Of a stretch of 32,394 bases of DNA, positions 14,801 through 21,282 are shown piece by piece. The position numbers and the translations under genes were made by a program. This DNA comes from Miniimonas arenae (GTDB lineage Bacteria > Actinomycetota > Actinomycetes > Actinomycetales > Beutenbergiaceae). Location: NCBI RefSeq assembly GCF_006351005.1, contig NZ_VENP01000037.1, positions 1 to 32,394 of the forward strand, written 5' to 3'. How positions within the stretch are numbered: the first letter of the stretch is position 1; each line of letters starts with the position of its first letter. The notes beneath the pieces are model-generated. The model searched no databases, was not told the origin of the DNA, and was given only the letters and a program-made list of their open reading frames with translations.

Positions 14801-16736
14801 GGTCGGCGGCGGAGCGCTCGAAGATGGTCGGCTGGAAGACGTCGAGCGCGGCGCGCACGCCCTGCAGCATCCGCAGCTGCTCGACCCAGGTCTCCAGGTC
14901 GCGCGCGGGCTCGAGGCCGGTCTGCGTGGTGGCGACCGCGATCTTCTGCCGCAGCGCCGGCAGGGTGCGCGCGGCGAGGCGCTGCACCGAGGCCACGCAA
15001 GCGCGCGCCTGGTCGGCGTCGGCGAGCCGCACCCCGAACCACGGGCTGTCGCTGCGGCGGACCTGGAAGGCGCCGAGTGCCGCCGCACGCGCGAGCTCGC
15101 CGCGGGCGTCCTCGAGCGCACGACCGGTGAGCCGGCCGAGCGTGGCGTAGCTCAACCGCACCTGGCTGCGCGGCGCCGGGCGGCGGGCGGTGAGCTCCGC
15201 CAGCGCCTGCAGCGCGTCGTACGGGGACACCCCGAGCTGGTGGTGCCGGGTGTGCCAGGCGTCCACGCGGGCGGTGAGCGCCGCGCGCAGCCGGGTGAGC
15301 TCGGCCCGCTGCGCCCCGATCCCGACCTTGTCGACCGTGGGCAGGTCGGCGCCGAGGCGCGCGACGAGGAGCCCGCCGGCCGACGGGCCCTGGGCGGGGC
15401 CGTCGGCGGCGTCGAGCACCATGCCGTCCAGGCCGAGCTCGATCATCCGGGCGACGAGGCTCTCTCCGGCGCGGCGGGTCCCGGGCACGTGCAGCACGGT
15501 GCGCCCGGAGGCGGCCGCGTCCGCGACGATCGCGGCGACGGTCTCGGTGGTGGGCGTGCCGGGCGGGGCGTCCACGACGACCGACAGGCCGCTCGCCACG
15601 GTGTCGAGCACGCGCTGCTGCGCGAGGTCGAGGTCGCCGACCCCGCGTTCGGTGCCGGGATCGCGGTCGCGCGTCAGCGCGGGCGGCGGCTCGACGGCGA
15701 GCGCCCGGATCGCGTCACGGTCGCCCGCGAGCGCGGCCACCACGTCGTGGCCGGCGAGCCATCCGCCGGCGAGGTCGTCGGCCAGGAGCTGACCGGGGTG
15801 GGCGAAGGAGCCCACGACGATGAGCTCGGACACCTCGGGTTCCTCGAGCGCACCGACGGCCGCGTCGCGGATGCCGTCCAGGGCCTCGCGCAGGTCGGAG
15901 GAGCCCTCCAGGACCGGCGCGACGAGCACCGCCGGGTCGAGGCCCGCGTGCAGGAGGGCGTGCTCCACGACAGGGTTGAGCTGCGCGCGACCGCCGAGCG
16001 TGAGCGTGGGCTCGAGGTCGCCGTCGGCCATCTCCAGCGCGACGGGACGCAGGAACACGGGCGCCCGCACGTCGACCCGGGCGCCGTCCTCGCCGGGCTC
16101 GCTCCACGCGATGACGCCGAGCGCCGCCGTCGTGGCCGTGACGCCGTACTGGTGCCGGTGCTCGGCGGCCCGCGCGAGCACCACCCGCGCCCGACGGCGG
16201 GCGTGGGCGAGCGCCGACGGCTCACGCACGAGGTTGCCGAGCGCCGTCGGGCGCCCCGCGAGCAGCTGCGCCATGCCGCCGGGGTGCGCCGCGGACAGGT
16301 CGAGCGTCGCGTCGGCCACCGTGTCGATGTCGCGCAGTGCCGACTCGCCGCCGAGCGCGGACAGCGCGTCCTGCCACTGCCGCACCGCCCTGGCGACCGC
16401 CTCGGCGCGGGTGAGTGGCTCGGCGACCGGCTCGGCCGCACGAGCCGGCGCCGGCTCCGCGTCCGGGACCTGGGTCGGCGCCGGCGCGGCCGGGGTGGGC
16501 TGCGCGGGCGTGGGCTGCGCGGGCGTGGTCTGCGCGGTCGCGGCCTCGGTCCCCGCCCCGGCACCGGCGTCAGGCGCGGCCTCAGCCGCGGCCTCGGGCG
16601 AGGTCTCAGGAGAGGTTGCGGACGCCACAGCGCCGGTCTCGAGGTCGCCGACGGCGCCGGCCCGGTCGGGCCCGCTCGCCTCGTCCCGCGTCGCCGGAAG
16701 GATCTCCGTCTCGTGCTCGTCACGTCCCGACGTCAC
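11838..16736 (-). CDS. DUF4011-type helicase/nuclease-like protein with degenerate motifs, 1632 aa
   Basis: GTG at 16736 is chosen for the GGAGG six bases upstream. A disordered Ala/Pro/Thr/Glu N-terminus (to about 120) precedes a DUF4011-like domain (LDLSAAHPGGMAQLLAGRPT) and then a two-lobe SF1-helicase-like region. Its P-loop reads DAPPGTPTTET (389-399) where active enzymes have G-P-P-G-T-G-K-T, so the lysine is absent. The DE box position reads LVVLDSVQNL (Asp942, no Glu). Motif VI reads LVDALEACRRRLVVTS instead of the T-R-A-R type. A C-terminal Vsr/DUF559-like fold follows, with RIPLAVGHP and LRARDRYWVERLERRGW, again lacking the expected acidic residues. An acidic linker and a 13-residue tandem repeat end the protein. 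It is probably a scaffold or nucleic-acid-binding relative of helicase-nucleases. It stands alone between convergent mscL and an aldo/keto reductase gene. Confidence 0.8.
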   Translation of the reverse strand: MTSGRDEHETEILPATRDEASGPDRAGAVGDLETGAVASATSPETSPEAAAEAAPDAGAGAGTEAATAQTTPAQPTPAQPTPAAPAPTQVPDAEPAPARAAEPVAEPLTRAEAVARAVRQWQDALSALGGESALRDIDTVADATLDLSAAHPGGMAQLLAGRPTALGNLVREPSALAHARRRARVVLARAAEHRHQYGVTATTAALGVIAWSEPGEDGARVDVRAPVFLRPVALEMADGDLEPTLTLGGRAQLNPVVEHALLHAGLDPAVLVAPVLEGSSDLREALDGIRDAAVGALEEPEVSELIVVGSFAHPGQLLADDLAGGWLAGHDVVAALAGDRDAIRALAVEPPPALTRDRDPGTERGVGDLDLAQQRVLDTVASGLSVVVDAPPGTPTTETVAAIVADAAASGRTVLHVPGTRRAGESLVARMIELGLDGMVLDAADGPAQGPSAGGLLVARLGADLPTVDKVGIGAQRAELTRLRAALTARVDAWHTRHHQLGVSPYDALQALAELTARRPAPRSQVRLSYATLGRLTGRALEDARGELARAAALGAFQVRRSDSPWFGVRLADADQARACVASVQRLAARTLPALRQKIAVATTQTGLEPARDLETWVEQLRMLQGVRAALDVFQPTIFERSAADLVAATAPRSERDAYDEMPAAVRRRLRKQAKDLLRPGRHVTDLHAELVAVQEQREVWQVHCTAGGWPRLPDSMSELIGATEEVTAAISELDAPLRNTVGDGSVPLEHLHLDDLSDHLLSLAEDESVARALPERTDAVARLVDLGLADLLDDLADRRVPLELVTAELDLAWWTSALEHVIASEPALRGASSYAQDVERLRELDRRQVDSLVPPVALATAQALRTVAVAHKATAREVFRLADAARRGIAPLDLRRFRAEYAPVGAQVVPCWSVPAMLVPQLLERPGAEPDGPPVDLVVLDSVQNLATEQAVSAIARARQVVLVGDVRRGGTGLVADLAAVLPRVELDGSRTDRDEFLTAFLAAHGYEGAVVEVPSPPGPTAIRLDLVEGRALAAHGGVVDSVPAEVEHVVDVVIDHALSRPTESLAVIALNPRHAMRIREAVAAAVTGSPAVAGFFDTGRLEPFQVVDVEQAAGMRRDAVVLAVGYGKTPHGRVIHQFGAVSSARGVSLLVDALEACRRRLVVTSCLAPSELDSTRLRSAGSRMLSDLLQFAAAGGEYGVPPAEREGHPAPLLVDLADRLWKLGLDVVADYGPPRGVRIPLAVGHPSLPGTFQVAVLTDTDDYVMTGSLRARDRYWVERLERRGWAVVVLSSLDVFLDPAAAAQRVLDAVTARVRDALAAPTRTAASAPPVLQVDEDGADDADEPVGLGGVEAGRRGGGDRGTDAGGGESAGSDVGDRAGAGSGGPADGAGAGEALVDVTRLDGAAEAVDPAETEDEASEAPPRQGERPDVFAGLPMGAYSVRELDALAAWIMSDGLGRDDAELAAQLRAELAVPRGAARADEIIGEVVERTLRPRPEEPAADDHDDVGDTAAERETRYSAGPETAEMIVRFSDDDAADDDAASADSTAADARGGDSADSTAADARGGDSADARGGTEPGATAQRASAAARPPAPAVLPSKAWEDEDRAWGDRGGDDEDRLRRERPPHWG
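12016..12102. repeat. 39-bp tandem repeat inside the DUF4011 gene
   Basis: Two identical 39-base units (12016-12054 and 12055-12093, beginning TCCGCGCTGTCGCCGCCG) are followed by the first nine bases of a third. In the coding frame they give a 13-residue repeat of the type DSADSTAADARGG in the disordered C-terminal tail. Being a multiple of three, copy-number change would keep the frame. Confidence 0.9.
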
Positions 16737-16903
16737 GCGCACCCTCCGCTCGTCACCATGGCAGGCTAACCGGCTCCGGGCCGCCACGGAGCCGTACACG
16801 CCAGGCGGCCCCGGCACGCGCGGCCCTGCGCGCCCTCGGCAGGCCGGTCTCGCCGCAGCTGCGGACGCGCCTCGACCGGACCGCGACCAGCCCCGGCCCG
16901 CGC

Positions 16904-17917
16904 TCAGGACGCAGGCACGACGGCGTCGCTCGCCGCGGTCAGCCGCGTCACCTCGTCCGCGGTGAGCTCGAGCGTGAACGACGCGAGGATCGGACCCAGC
17001 TGCGCGACCGAGCGCGCGCTCGCGATAGGCGCGCCGACGCCCGGCCGCGTCCGCAGCCAGGCCAGCGCGACGGCACCGACGTCGACCCCGTGCGCGGCGG
17101 CGACGTCGTCGAGCACGCTCAGCAGCGCCAGCGCACCAGGGCGCTCGAGGTAGCGGCCGGCGGCGCCCGCGCGCGGGGAGTCGACCCGCGCACCCGGGCG
17201 GTACTTGCCCGTGAGGAAGCCGGCCGCGAGCGCGTGGTAGGGCAGCTCGGTGAGGCCGAGGTCGAGCAGCGTGGGCAGGAGGTCGCCCTCGATCCCGCGC
17301 TCGACGAGGCTCCAGCGGTCCTGGGAGTACGCCGGTGCCGCCGTCCCGGCCGCGCGGGCGGCCTCGACCACCGCGCGGGCGCGGTCGGGACGGAAGTTCG
17401 ACAGGCCCCACGCGCGCACGCGCCCGTCCGCGACCAGGGCACCGAAGGTGGCGGCGATGTCCTCGGGCGCGAGCTCGGCGTCGTCGGCGTGCGCGTAGTA
17501 GAGGTCCACGACGTCGGTGCGCAGACGTGCGAGCGACTCCTCCAGCGCGGCCGACACGTTGTCCCGGGCAAGGCCGGGGCGGCTCGCGAGCTTGGCGACC
17601 TTGGTGGCGACCACGACGTCCGACCGGGCGCCGTGCGCCGCGAGCCAGTCCCCGAGCACCGTCTCGGACTCCCCGCCCACGTGGCCGTCCACCCAGGCGG
17701 AGTAGGCGTCCGCGGTGTCGACCGCACGTCCGCCGCCCGCGACGAACGCGTCGAGCACCGCGTGAGAGGCGTCGGCCGTCCAGCCGAACACGTTGCCACC
17801 GAGGACGACCGGCCCGACGTCGAGCGGATCCGTGACTCGGGCGACAGACCCCGTGGCGGACGGGTCGTGGGCGGCGTGGCGGGCGGGTGCGTCGGCGGGC
17901 GTGGTGGAGGTGGTCAT
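16904..17917 (-). CDS. aldo/keto reductase
   Basis: A 337-residue cytoplasmic NADPH-dependent oxidoreductase of the (beta/alpha)8 family; ATG at 17917 has GAGGA about seven bases upstream. The catalytic tetrad is visible: Asp67 and Tyr72 in DTADAYS, Lys106 in ATKV, and His143 in YYAHADD. The cofactor region GAPIASARSVAQLGPIL is near the C-terminus. The first 30 residues are a non-conserved Ala/Asp/Thr extension. Members reduce sugar aldehydes and ketones, and the substrate here cannot be told. It is probably monocistronic, reading toward the DUF4011 gene in the same direction, with 167 bases between them. Confidence 0.92.
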   Translation of the reverse strand: MTTSTTPADAPARHAAHDPSATGSVARVTDPLDVGPVVLGGNVFGWTADASHAVLDAFVAGGGRAVDTADAYSAWVDGHVGGESETVLGDWLAAHGARSDVVVATKVAKLASRPGLARDNVSAALEESLARLRTDVVDLYYAHADDAELAPEDIAATFGALVADGRVRAWGLSNFRPDRARAVVEAARAAGTAAPAYSQDRWSLVERGIEGDLLPTLLDLGLTELPYHALAAGFLTGKYRPGARVDSPRAGAAGRYLERPGALALLSVLDDVAAAHGVDVGAVALAWLRTRPGVGAPIASARSVAQLGPILASFTLELTADEVTRLTAASDAVVPAS

Positions 17918-18021
17918 GCCTCCATCCTCACCCCGGTGACGCCCTCGTCCCGGGCGTCCGCGCGCCGTCCCGGCCCTCGGACGCCCGGTAGGCTGGTCGC
18001 CGCCGGTGCAGCCCGGTCCCC

Positions 18022-18094
18022 GCCCTCGTAGCTCAGGGGATAGAGCAACCGCCTCCTAAGCGGTAGGTCGCGCGTTCGATTCGCGCCGGGGGCA
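18022..18094 (+). tRNA. tRNA-Arg (anticodon CCT)
   Basis: A complete cloverleaf can be folded over 73 bases. The acceptor stem is GCCCTCG / CGGGGGC with discriminator A. The D-arm has GCTC-AGGGGATA-GAGC. The anticodon stem ACCGC/GCGGT encloses the loop CTCCTAA with anticodon CCT (reads AGG). The T-arm is GCGCG/CGCGC with loop TTCGATT. CCA is not encoded (CCC follows). No integrase or duplicated 3' end was seen nearby, so there is no sign of an integrated element at this tRNA. Confidence 0.97.
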
Positions 18095-18109
18095 CCCAGA
18101 GCCCCGCCC

Positions 18110-19054
18110 TCACCGCGTCCACGGCGGCCGCACGGGCGAGAAGTCCTCCTCCTTGTCCAGGCGCACCGGCACGACCAGCACGGGGCACGACGCGTGGTGC
18201 AGCACAGACTGGCTCGTGGAGCCGAGCAGCATCCCGGTGAACCCGCCCCGCCCGCGCGAGCCCACGACGACGAGGTCGACCGCGGTGGAGAACTCCGTGA
18301 GCAGCGCGGCGCCGGTCCCGTCCATCGCGTGCATCGAGACGGAGATCCCGGCATCCCGCGCCGCCTCGTCAACCGTGACCTTGAGGCCTGCCTCGACGTC
18401 CGCGAGGATCTGGCCGCGGTCCACCGCCGACGGCAGCCACGGGAGGATGCTCGAGCCCTGGCTGATCGGGACGGCCGCGACCACGGTGAGCTCGGCGCCC
18501 CAGAGCGTCGCCTCGGCGACCGCGTGCTGCAGCGCGACCCGGGCGCTCTGCGAGCCGTCGACGCCGACCACGATCTTGCGCGGCGGGCGGACGGGCGTGT
18601 CGCCCTCGCCGCCGTCCTTGGTGCGGTGCGGCACCACGACGACCGGGCAGTGCGCGTGCGCCGGCAGGGCGCTGGACACCGTGCCGAGCAGCCGGTCGGT
18701 GAAGCCGCCGCCGCCGCGCGTGCCCACGACGGCGAGCCCCGCGTTCGAGGTCGCGGCGATGAGCGCGCCCGCGGCGTCACCGGTCTCGAGGTCGGCGCTG
18801 ACCTCGACCCCCCGGTCGGAGACCTGCGCGACGGCGGCGTCGAGCGCGGCCTGGGCGCTGTCACGGATCGCGGTGTCGTCCAGGGCGGCGTACCCGCCGT
18901 CGATGGACGCCGCAGTGAACGAGGGCAAGGAGTAGGAGCAGAGCACCCGCAGCGACCAGCTGCGCCGGACCGCCTCCTGGAGCGCCCACTCGAGAGACTG
19001 GGCGCTGGCCCGGGACCCGTCGACGCCGACGAGCACCTCCGGGGTGTGCGTCAT
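18110..19054 (-). CDS. tandem-domain universal stress protein
   Basis: The 314-residue protein has two UspA domains, roughly residues 5-145 and 160-300. Each starts with a VGVDGS motif (EVLVGVDGS and KIVVGVDGSQ). Each also has the ATP-binding signature G-x2-G-x9-G-S/T, in GTRGGGGFTDRLLGT and GSRGRGGFTGMLLGSTS. It is therefore an ATP-binding USP of the double-domain actinobacterial type, often induced by hypoxia or stationary phase. A GGGGGTG ribosome binding site lies about eight bases before ATG 19054. It is a single-gene unit with its own promoter. No DosR-type box was recognised upstream. Confidence 0.93.
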   Translation of the reverse strand: MTHTPEVLVGVDGSRASAQSLEWALQEAVRRSWSLRVLCSYSLPSFTAASIDGGYAALDDTAIRDSAQAALDAAVAQVSDRGVEVSADLETGDAAGALIAATSNAGLAVVGTRGGGGFTDRLLGTVSSALPAHAHCPVVVVPHRTKDGGEGDTPVRPPRKIVVGVDGSQSARVALQHAVAEATLWGAELTVVAAVPISQGSSILPWLPSAVDRGQILADVEAGLKVTVDEAARDAGISVSMHAMDGTGAALLTEFSTAVDLVVVGSRGRGGFTGMLLGSTSQSVLHHASCPVLVVPVRLDKEEDFSPVRPPWTR

Positions 19055-19087
19055 CGCGTCTCACCCCCTTCGCTCGGTGATGACTCG

Positions 19088-19116
19088 ACCCTAGCCCGCA
19101 CCGGCGGGGTTGTCAG
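19088..19116 (-). promoter_or_regulatory. promoter of the universal stress protein gene
   Basis: Reading the minus strand, CTGACA (complement of 19111-19116) and TAGGGT (complement of 19088-19093) are separated by exactly 17 bases. They place a transcription start about 25 bases before the ATG, which leaves room for the observed ribosome binding site. Both hexamers are moderate matches (5/6 and 3/6). Confidence 0.5.
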
Positions 19117-19206
19117 GGCATCCCCACGCGGTGCCACGCGTGGTCACCCCACGCGAAGGCGCCCCGGACCGCGAAGGTCCGGGGCGCCGTCGTGCGTGGG
19201 CTGGTG

Positions 19207-20043
19207 TCAGCCGAGAACGCGGATGTACTGCGGGCTCGTCATGTAGACCGGGCCGGCCTTGAGCGGCGTGCCCGGGCTGCGGGCAGCGATGTGCTGGCCG
19301 TCGCCGAGGTAGATGCCGATGTGGCCGGGCTGGTAGATGAGGTCACCGGCGCGGGCCTCGGAGGCGGAGACGCGGTAGCCAGCCGCCGCCTGGGCCGAGG
19401 ACGTGCGCGGGAGCGAGACGCCGACCTGCGCGAACACGTACTGCAGGAAGCCCGAGCAGTCGAAGCCGGACGGGCTCGCGCCGCCGGAGACGTACGGGGT
19501 GCCGATGTACTTGAACGCCTCGGCGACGACGGCGGAGGCGAGGCTCCCGTCGATCGCGGGGGCGGCGCTCACGGTCTCGGCCTCGGCGCTGTCGGCCGCC
19601 GCGGTCGCGGTGTCCTCGTTGGTGGTCGTGCGCGTCGTGGCCTGGGTGGCCGTCCGGGTGCGCGACGTGGTGACGGTGCGGACGACGGGCGGGGGGGGCG
19701 GCGGGGGCGGCGGGGCCTCCGCCGTCACGGTCGCGGCGGTGATGCCGAGGTCGGTGCCGGCGTCCACGGTCACCGTGGACTGGGTGCCGGCGCGCTCGAT
19801 CTGCTCAGCGCTCAGTGTCGTGGACTTGGTGCTCGGAGCCTTGATCGTGTCGGGCTGTCCGGACGGGGAAGCCTGGGCCACGGCGGCACCGCCGAGGACG
19901 AGACCCGTGGACGTGAGAGCGACGACGGCGGTGCGGCCGAGGTTGCCGGGAATGCTGCTCGCAACGTTCGACGCCATGACGTCGAGAGCGGTCGTGGGTC
20001 GGGCTGAAGCCCGGTGGCGGCCGCGCGTGATCACCTGGGTCAA
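19207..20043 (-). CDS. secreted NlpC/P60 peptidoglycan endopeptidase
   Basis: TTG at 20043 is the start because AGGAGG lies eight bases upstream; a GTG nine bases later would be too far. Residues 38-58 form a signal peptide core with a likely cleavage at AQA-SP (58/59) after a long basic N-region. A Thr/Ala-rich linker with nine prolines (111-119) leads to the NlpC/P60 domain (about 170-278). The catalytic residues are Cys196 (FDCSGFLQY), His241 (GHIGIYLG) and a third polar residue, His251 (QHIAARSP). Such enzymes cut stem peptides of peptidoglycan during growth and septation. The promoter and c-di-AMP riboswitch upstream place it under cell-wall/turgor control. Confidence 0.94.
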   Translation of the reverse strand: MTQVITRGRHRASARPTTALDVMASNVASSIPGNLGRTAVVALTSTGLVLGGAAVAQASPSGQPDTIKAPSTKSTTLSAEQIERAGTQSTVTVDAGTDLGITAATVTAEAPPPPPPPPPVVRTVTTSRTRTATQATTRTTTNEDTATAAADSAEAETVSAAPAIDGSLASAVVAEAFKYIGTPYVSGGASPSGFDCSGFLQYVFAQVGVSLPRTSSAQAAAGYRVSASEARAGDLIYQPGHIGIYLGDGQHIAARSPGTPLKAGPVYMTSPQYIRVLG

Positions 20044-20054
20044 GTCGTGTTCCT

Positions 20055-20238
20055 CCTACGCCTGCGAGGTGAGCTGTCGGGTCGGGCTGGAGTGCACCCG
20101 GCTCCCGCCTCTCGGTGGGAGCTTCACCCCAAGGACCCCGGCGTGGCCGGAGCCCGTAGAACGGTGGGTCCCCCGTCCCTGCCTTGGGTAGGCTCCCCGG
20201 TCGCGGTGGCAGGGCTCGGCGTGCCGCGCGGGTCTCCC
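20055..20238 (-). ncRNA. c-di-AMP riboswitch (ydaO-yuaA type) in the NlpC/P60 leader
   Basis: Read on the minus strand, the leader contains the conserved blocks of the actinobacterial ydaO-yuaA aptamer in order. These are GGGGAGCC (complement of 20191-20198), a long variable stem, GGGGTGAAGC (complement of 20121-20130), a GC hairpin, and CCCGACAGCTCACCTCGCAG with GCG (complement of 20059-20081). It ends about 15 bases before the TTG start, next to the ribosome binding site. In this class ligand binding lowers expression of cell-wall hydrolase genes. The exact 5' boundary and the expression platform are estimates. Match is by recognition of blocks, not by covariance search. Confidence 0.8.
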
Positions 20239-20257
20239 TCGGAAGAGGGATGCGGGG

Positions 20258-20287
20258 ACTGTAACTGATCCCCGAGCGCGATGTCAC
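20258..20287 (-). promoter_or_regulatory. promoter of the NlpC/P60 leader
   Basis: On the minus strand GTGACA (complement of 20282-20287) and TACAGT (complement of 20258-20263) are 18 bases apart. Transcription would start near 20250, giving a leader of about 206 bases that contains the complete riboswitch. Two additional GTGAC half-sites lie directly upstream. Confidence 0.5.
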
Positions 20288-20335
20288 GTTTTGGTCACGG
20301 TGACCCGCACCCAGTTTGGTCAAGTGCGACCAAAA
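20282..20335. promoter_or_regulatory. cluster of GTGAC half-sites and TTTGGTC repeats upstream of the NlpC/P60 promoter
   Basis: On the minus strand GTGACC-AAAAC-GTGACA gives two GTGAC motifs with an 11-base start-to-start distance (complements of 20294-20298 and 20283-20287). The first belongs to a symmetric GGTCAC-G-GTGACC (20293-20305). TTTTGGTC (20289-20296), TTTGGTCA (20315-20322) and the inverted GACCAAAA (20328-20335) add a second repeat family. Direct GTnAC repeats at 11-base period upstream of cell-wall hydrolase genes recall MtrA sites. The assignment is inference. Confidence 0.35.
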
Positions 20336-20523
20336 GTACGTCCTGGCAGGTCAAGTCTCGTTCAACGGTCCAACAAAAGGCGAGGTCAGAAGGCTGTGGG
20401 CAACCCCACAGACACGATCTCCGGGCCTTGCCGGCGCGTGTGGATCGACCCCGCCGACGCGGCGCGCGCGGCAGCGGAGGAGGCCGACCCCGCCCGCGCG
20501 CCCGTCACATGCGGGGCTGACCC
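20336..20523. other. intergenic region between NlpC/P60 promoter and dtxR stop
   Basis: No gene is seen in this 188-base stretch. It holds the end of the upstream regulatory region of the NlpC/P60 gene and the 3' trailer of dtxR. A short dyad CTGTGGG-CAAC-CCCACAG at about 20394-20411 could be a weak terminator for dtxR, although it lies more than 110 bases beyond its stop codon. Confidence 0.4.
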
Positions 20524-21210
20524 TCAGACCTCGACGAAGACGTGCCGCGCGAGCTCGGACGGGAGGTCGAGCACGATCTCGGACCCCTCCGCCTGGAGCG
20601 AGAGCGTCGCAGGCTCCCGGGTCACGGTCACGCGGGCACCGGGCAGCACCGCGGACTCCTCGAACCGGCGCAGCAGCTCGACGTCGACCTGCAGCGGCTC
20701 GCCGATCCGACGCACCGTGAACTGGTTCTCCCCGGCGGTCACCGCGGCGAGCAGGGACGTCACGCCGGCGAGGAACGGCTCGGCTCGCTTCTCCCCCAGC
20801 TCGTCCAGGCCCGGGATCGGGTTGCCGTAGGGGTCGTGGTCGGGGTGCCCGAGCAGGGTGATGAGGCGTGCCTCGACCTCGCCGCTCATCACGTGCTCCC
20901 ACCGGCACGCCTCCTCGTGCACGCGCGGCCACTCCAGACCGATCACGTCCGTGAGCAGGCGCTCGGCGAGCCGGTGCTTGCGCATGACGTGCATGGCGCG
21001 CGCGTGTCCGGTTCGGGTGAGCTCCAGGTGACGGTCGTCGGTCACCACCACCAGGTCGTCCCGCTCCATGCGGGCCACGGTCTGGGACACGGTGGGACCC
21101 GAGTGACCCAGGCGCTCCGCGATGCGAGCCCGCAGCGGGACGATGCCCTCCTCGAGCAGCTCGTAGATCGTCTTGAGGTACATCTCGGTCGTGTCGATGA
21201 GGTCGCTCAC
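20524..21210 (-). CDS. dtxR: iron-dependent repressor of the DtxR/IdeR family
   Basis: A 228-residue regulator from GTG at 21210. The winged helix (1-73, GHSGPTVSQTVARMERDDLV) is followed by the dimerisation/metal domain and a C-terminal SH3-like FeoA domain. All metal ligands of DtxR occur at identical numbering: Met10, Cys102, Glu105 and His106 at the primary site, and His79, Glu83 and His98 at the ancillary site. The RIAERLGHSGPTVS recognition region is like IdeR, pointing to iron rather than manganese. With Fe2+ it should repress siderophore and uptake genes. It is divergent from serC (72 bases between starts); no obvious 19-base iron box occurs in that gap. Confidence 0.93.
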   Translation of the reverse strand: MSDLIDTTEMYLKTIYELLEEGIVPLRARIAERLGHSGPTVSQTVARMERDDLVVVTDDRHLELTRTGHARAMHVMRKHRLAERLLTDVIGLEWPRVHEEACRWEHVMSGEVEARLITLLGHPDHDPYGNPIPGLDELGEKRAEPFLAGVTSLLAAVTAGENQFTVRRIGEPLQVDVELLRRFEESAVLPGARVTVTREPATLSLQAEGSEIVLDLPSELARHVFVEV

Positions 21211-21282
21211 CCTTCGCCCCTTCGCTCGCGGCTTTCCAGAGACCACCCTATGCCGAACGGCGGGTGCGCAAGGATGGGGGCC

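Noticed and set aside
12216-16769. 1517-codon open frame on the plus strand opposite the DUF4011 gene
   Set aside because: It is an antisense shadow of a very GC-rich gene: its translation is rich in Arg, His and Gly without any domain, while the minus-strand frame shows a coherent DUF4011/helicase architecture and a proper ribosome binding site.
18022-18094. tRNA-Arg as attachment site of an integrated element
   Set aside because: No integrase gene, no repeated tRNA 3' end and only housekeeping genes are found on either side within the window.
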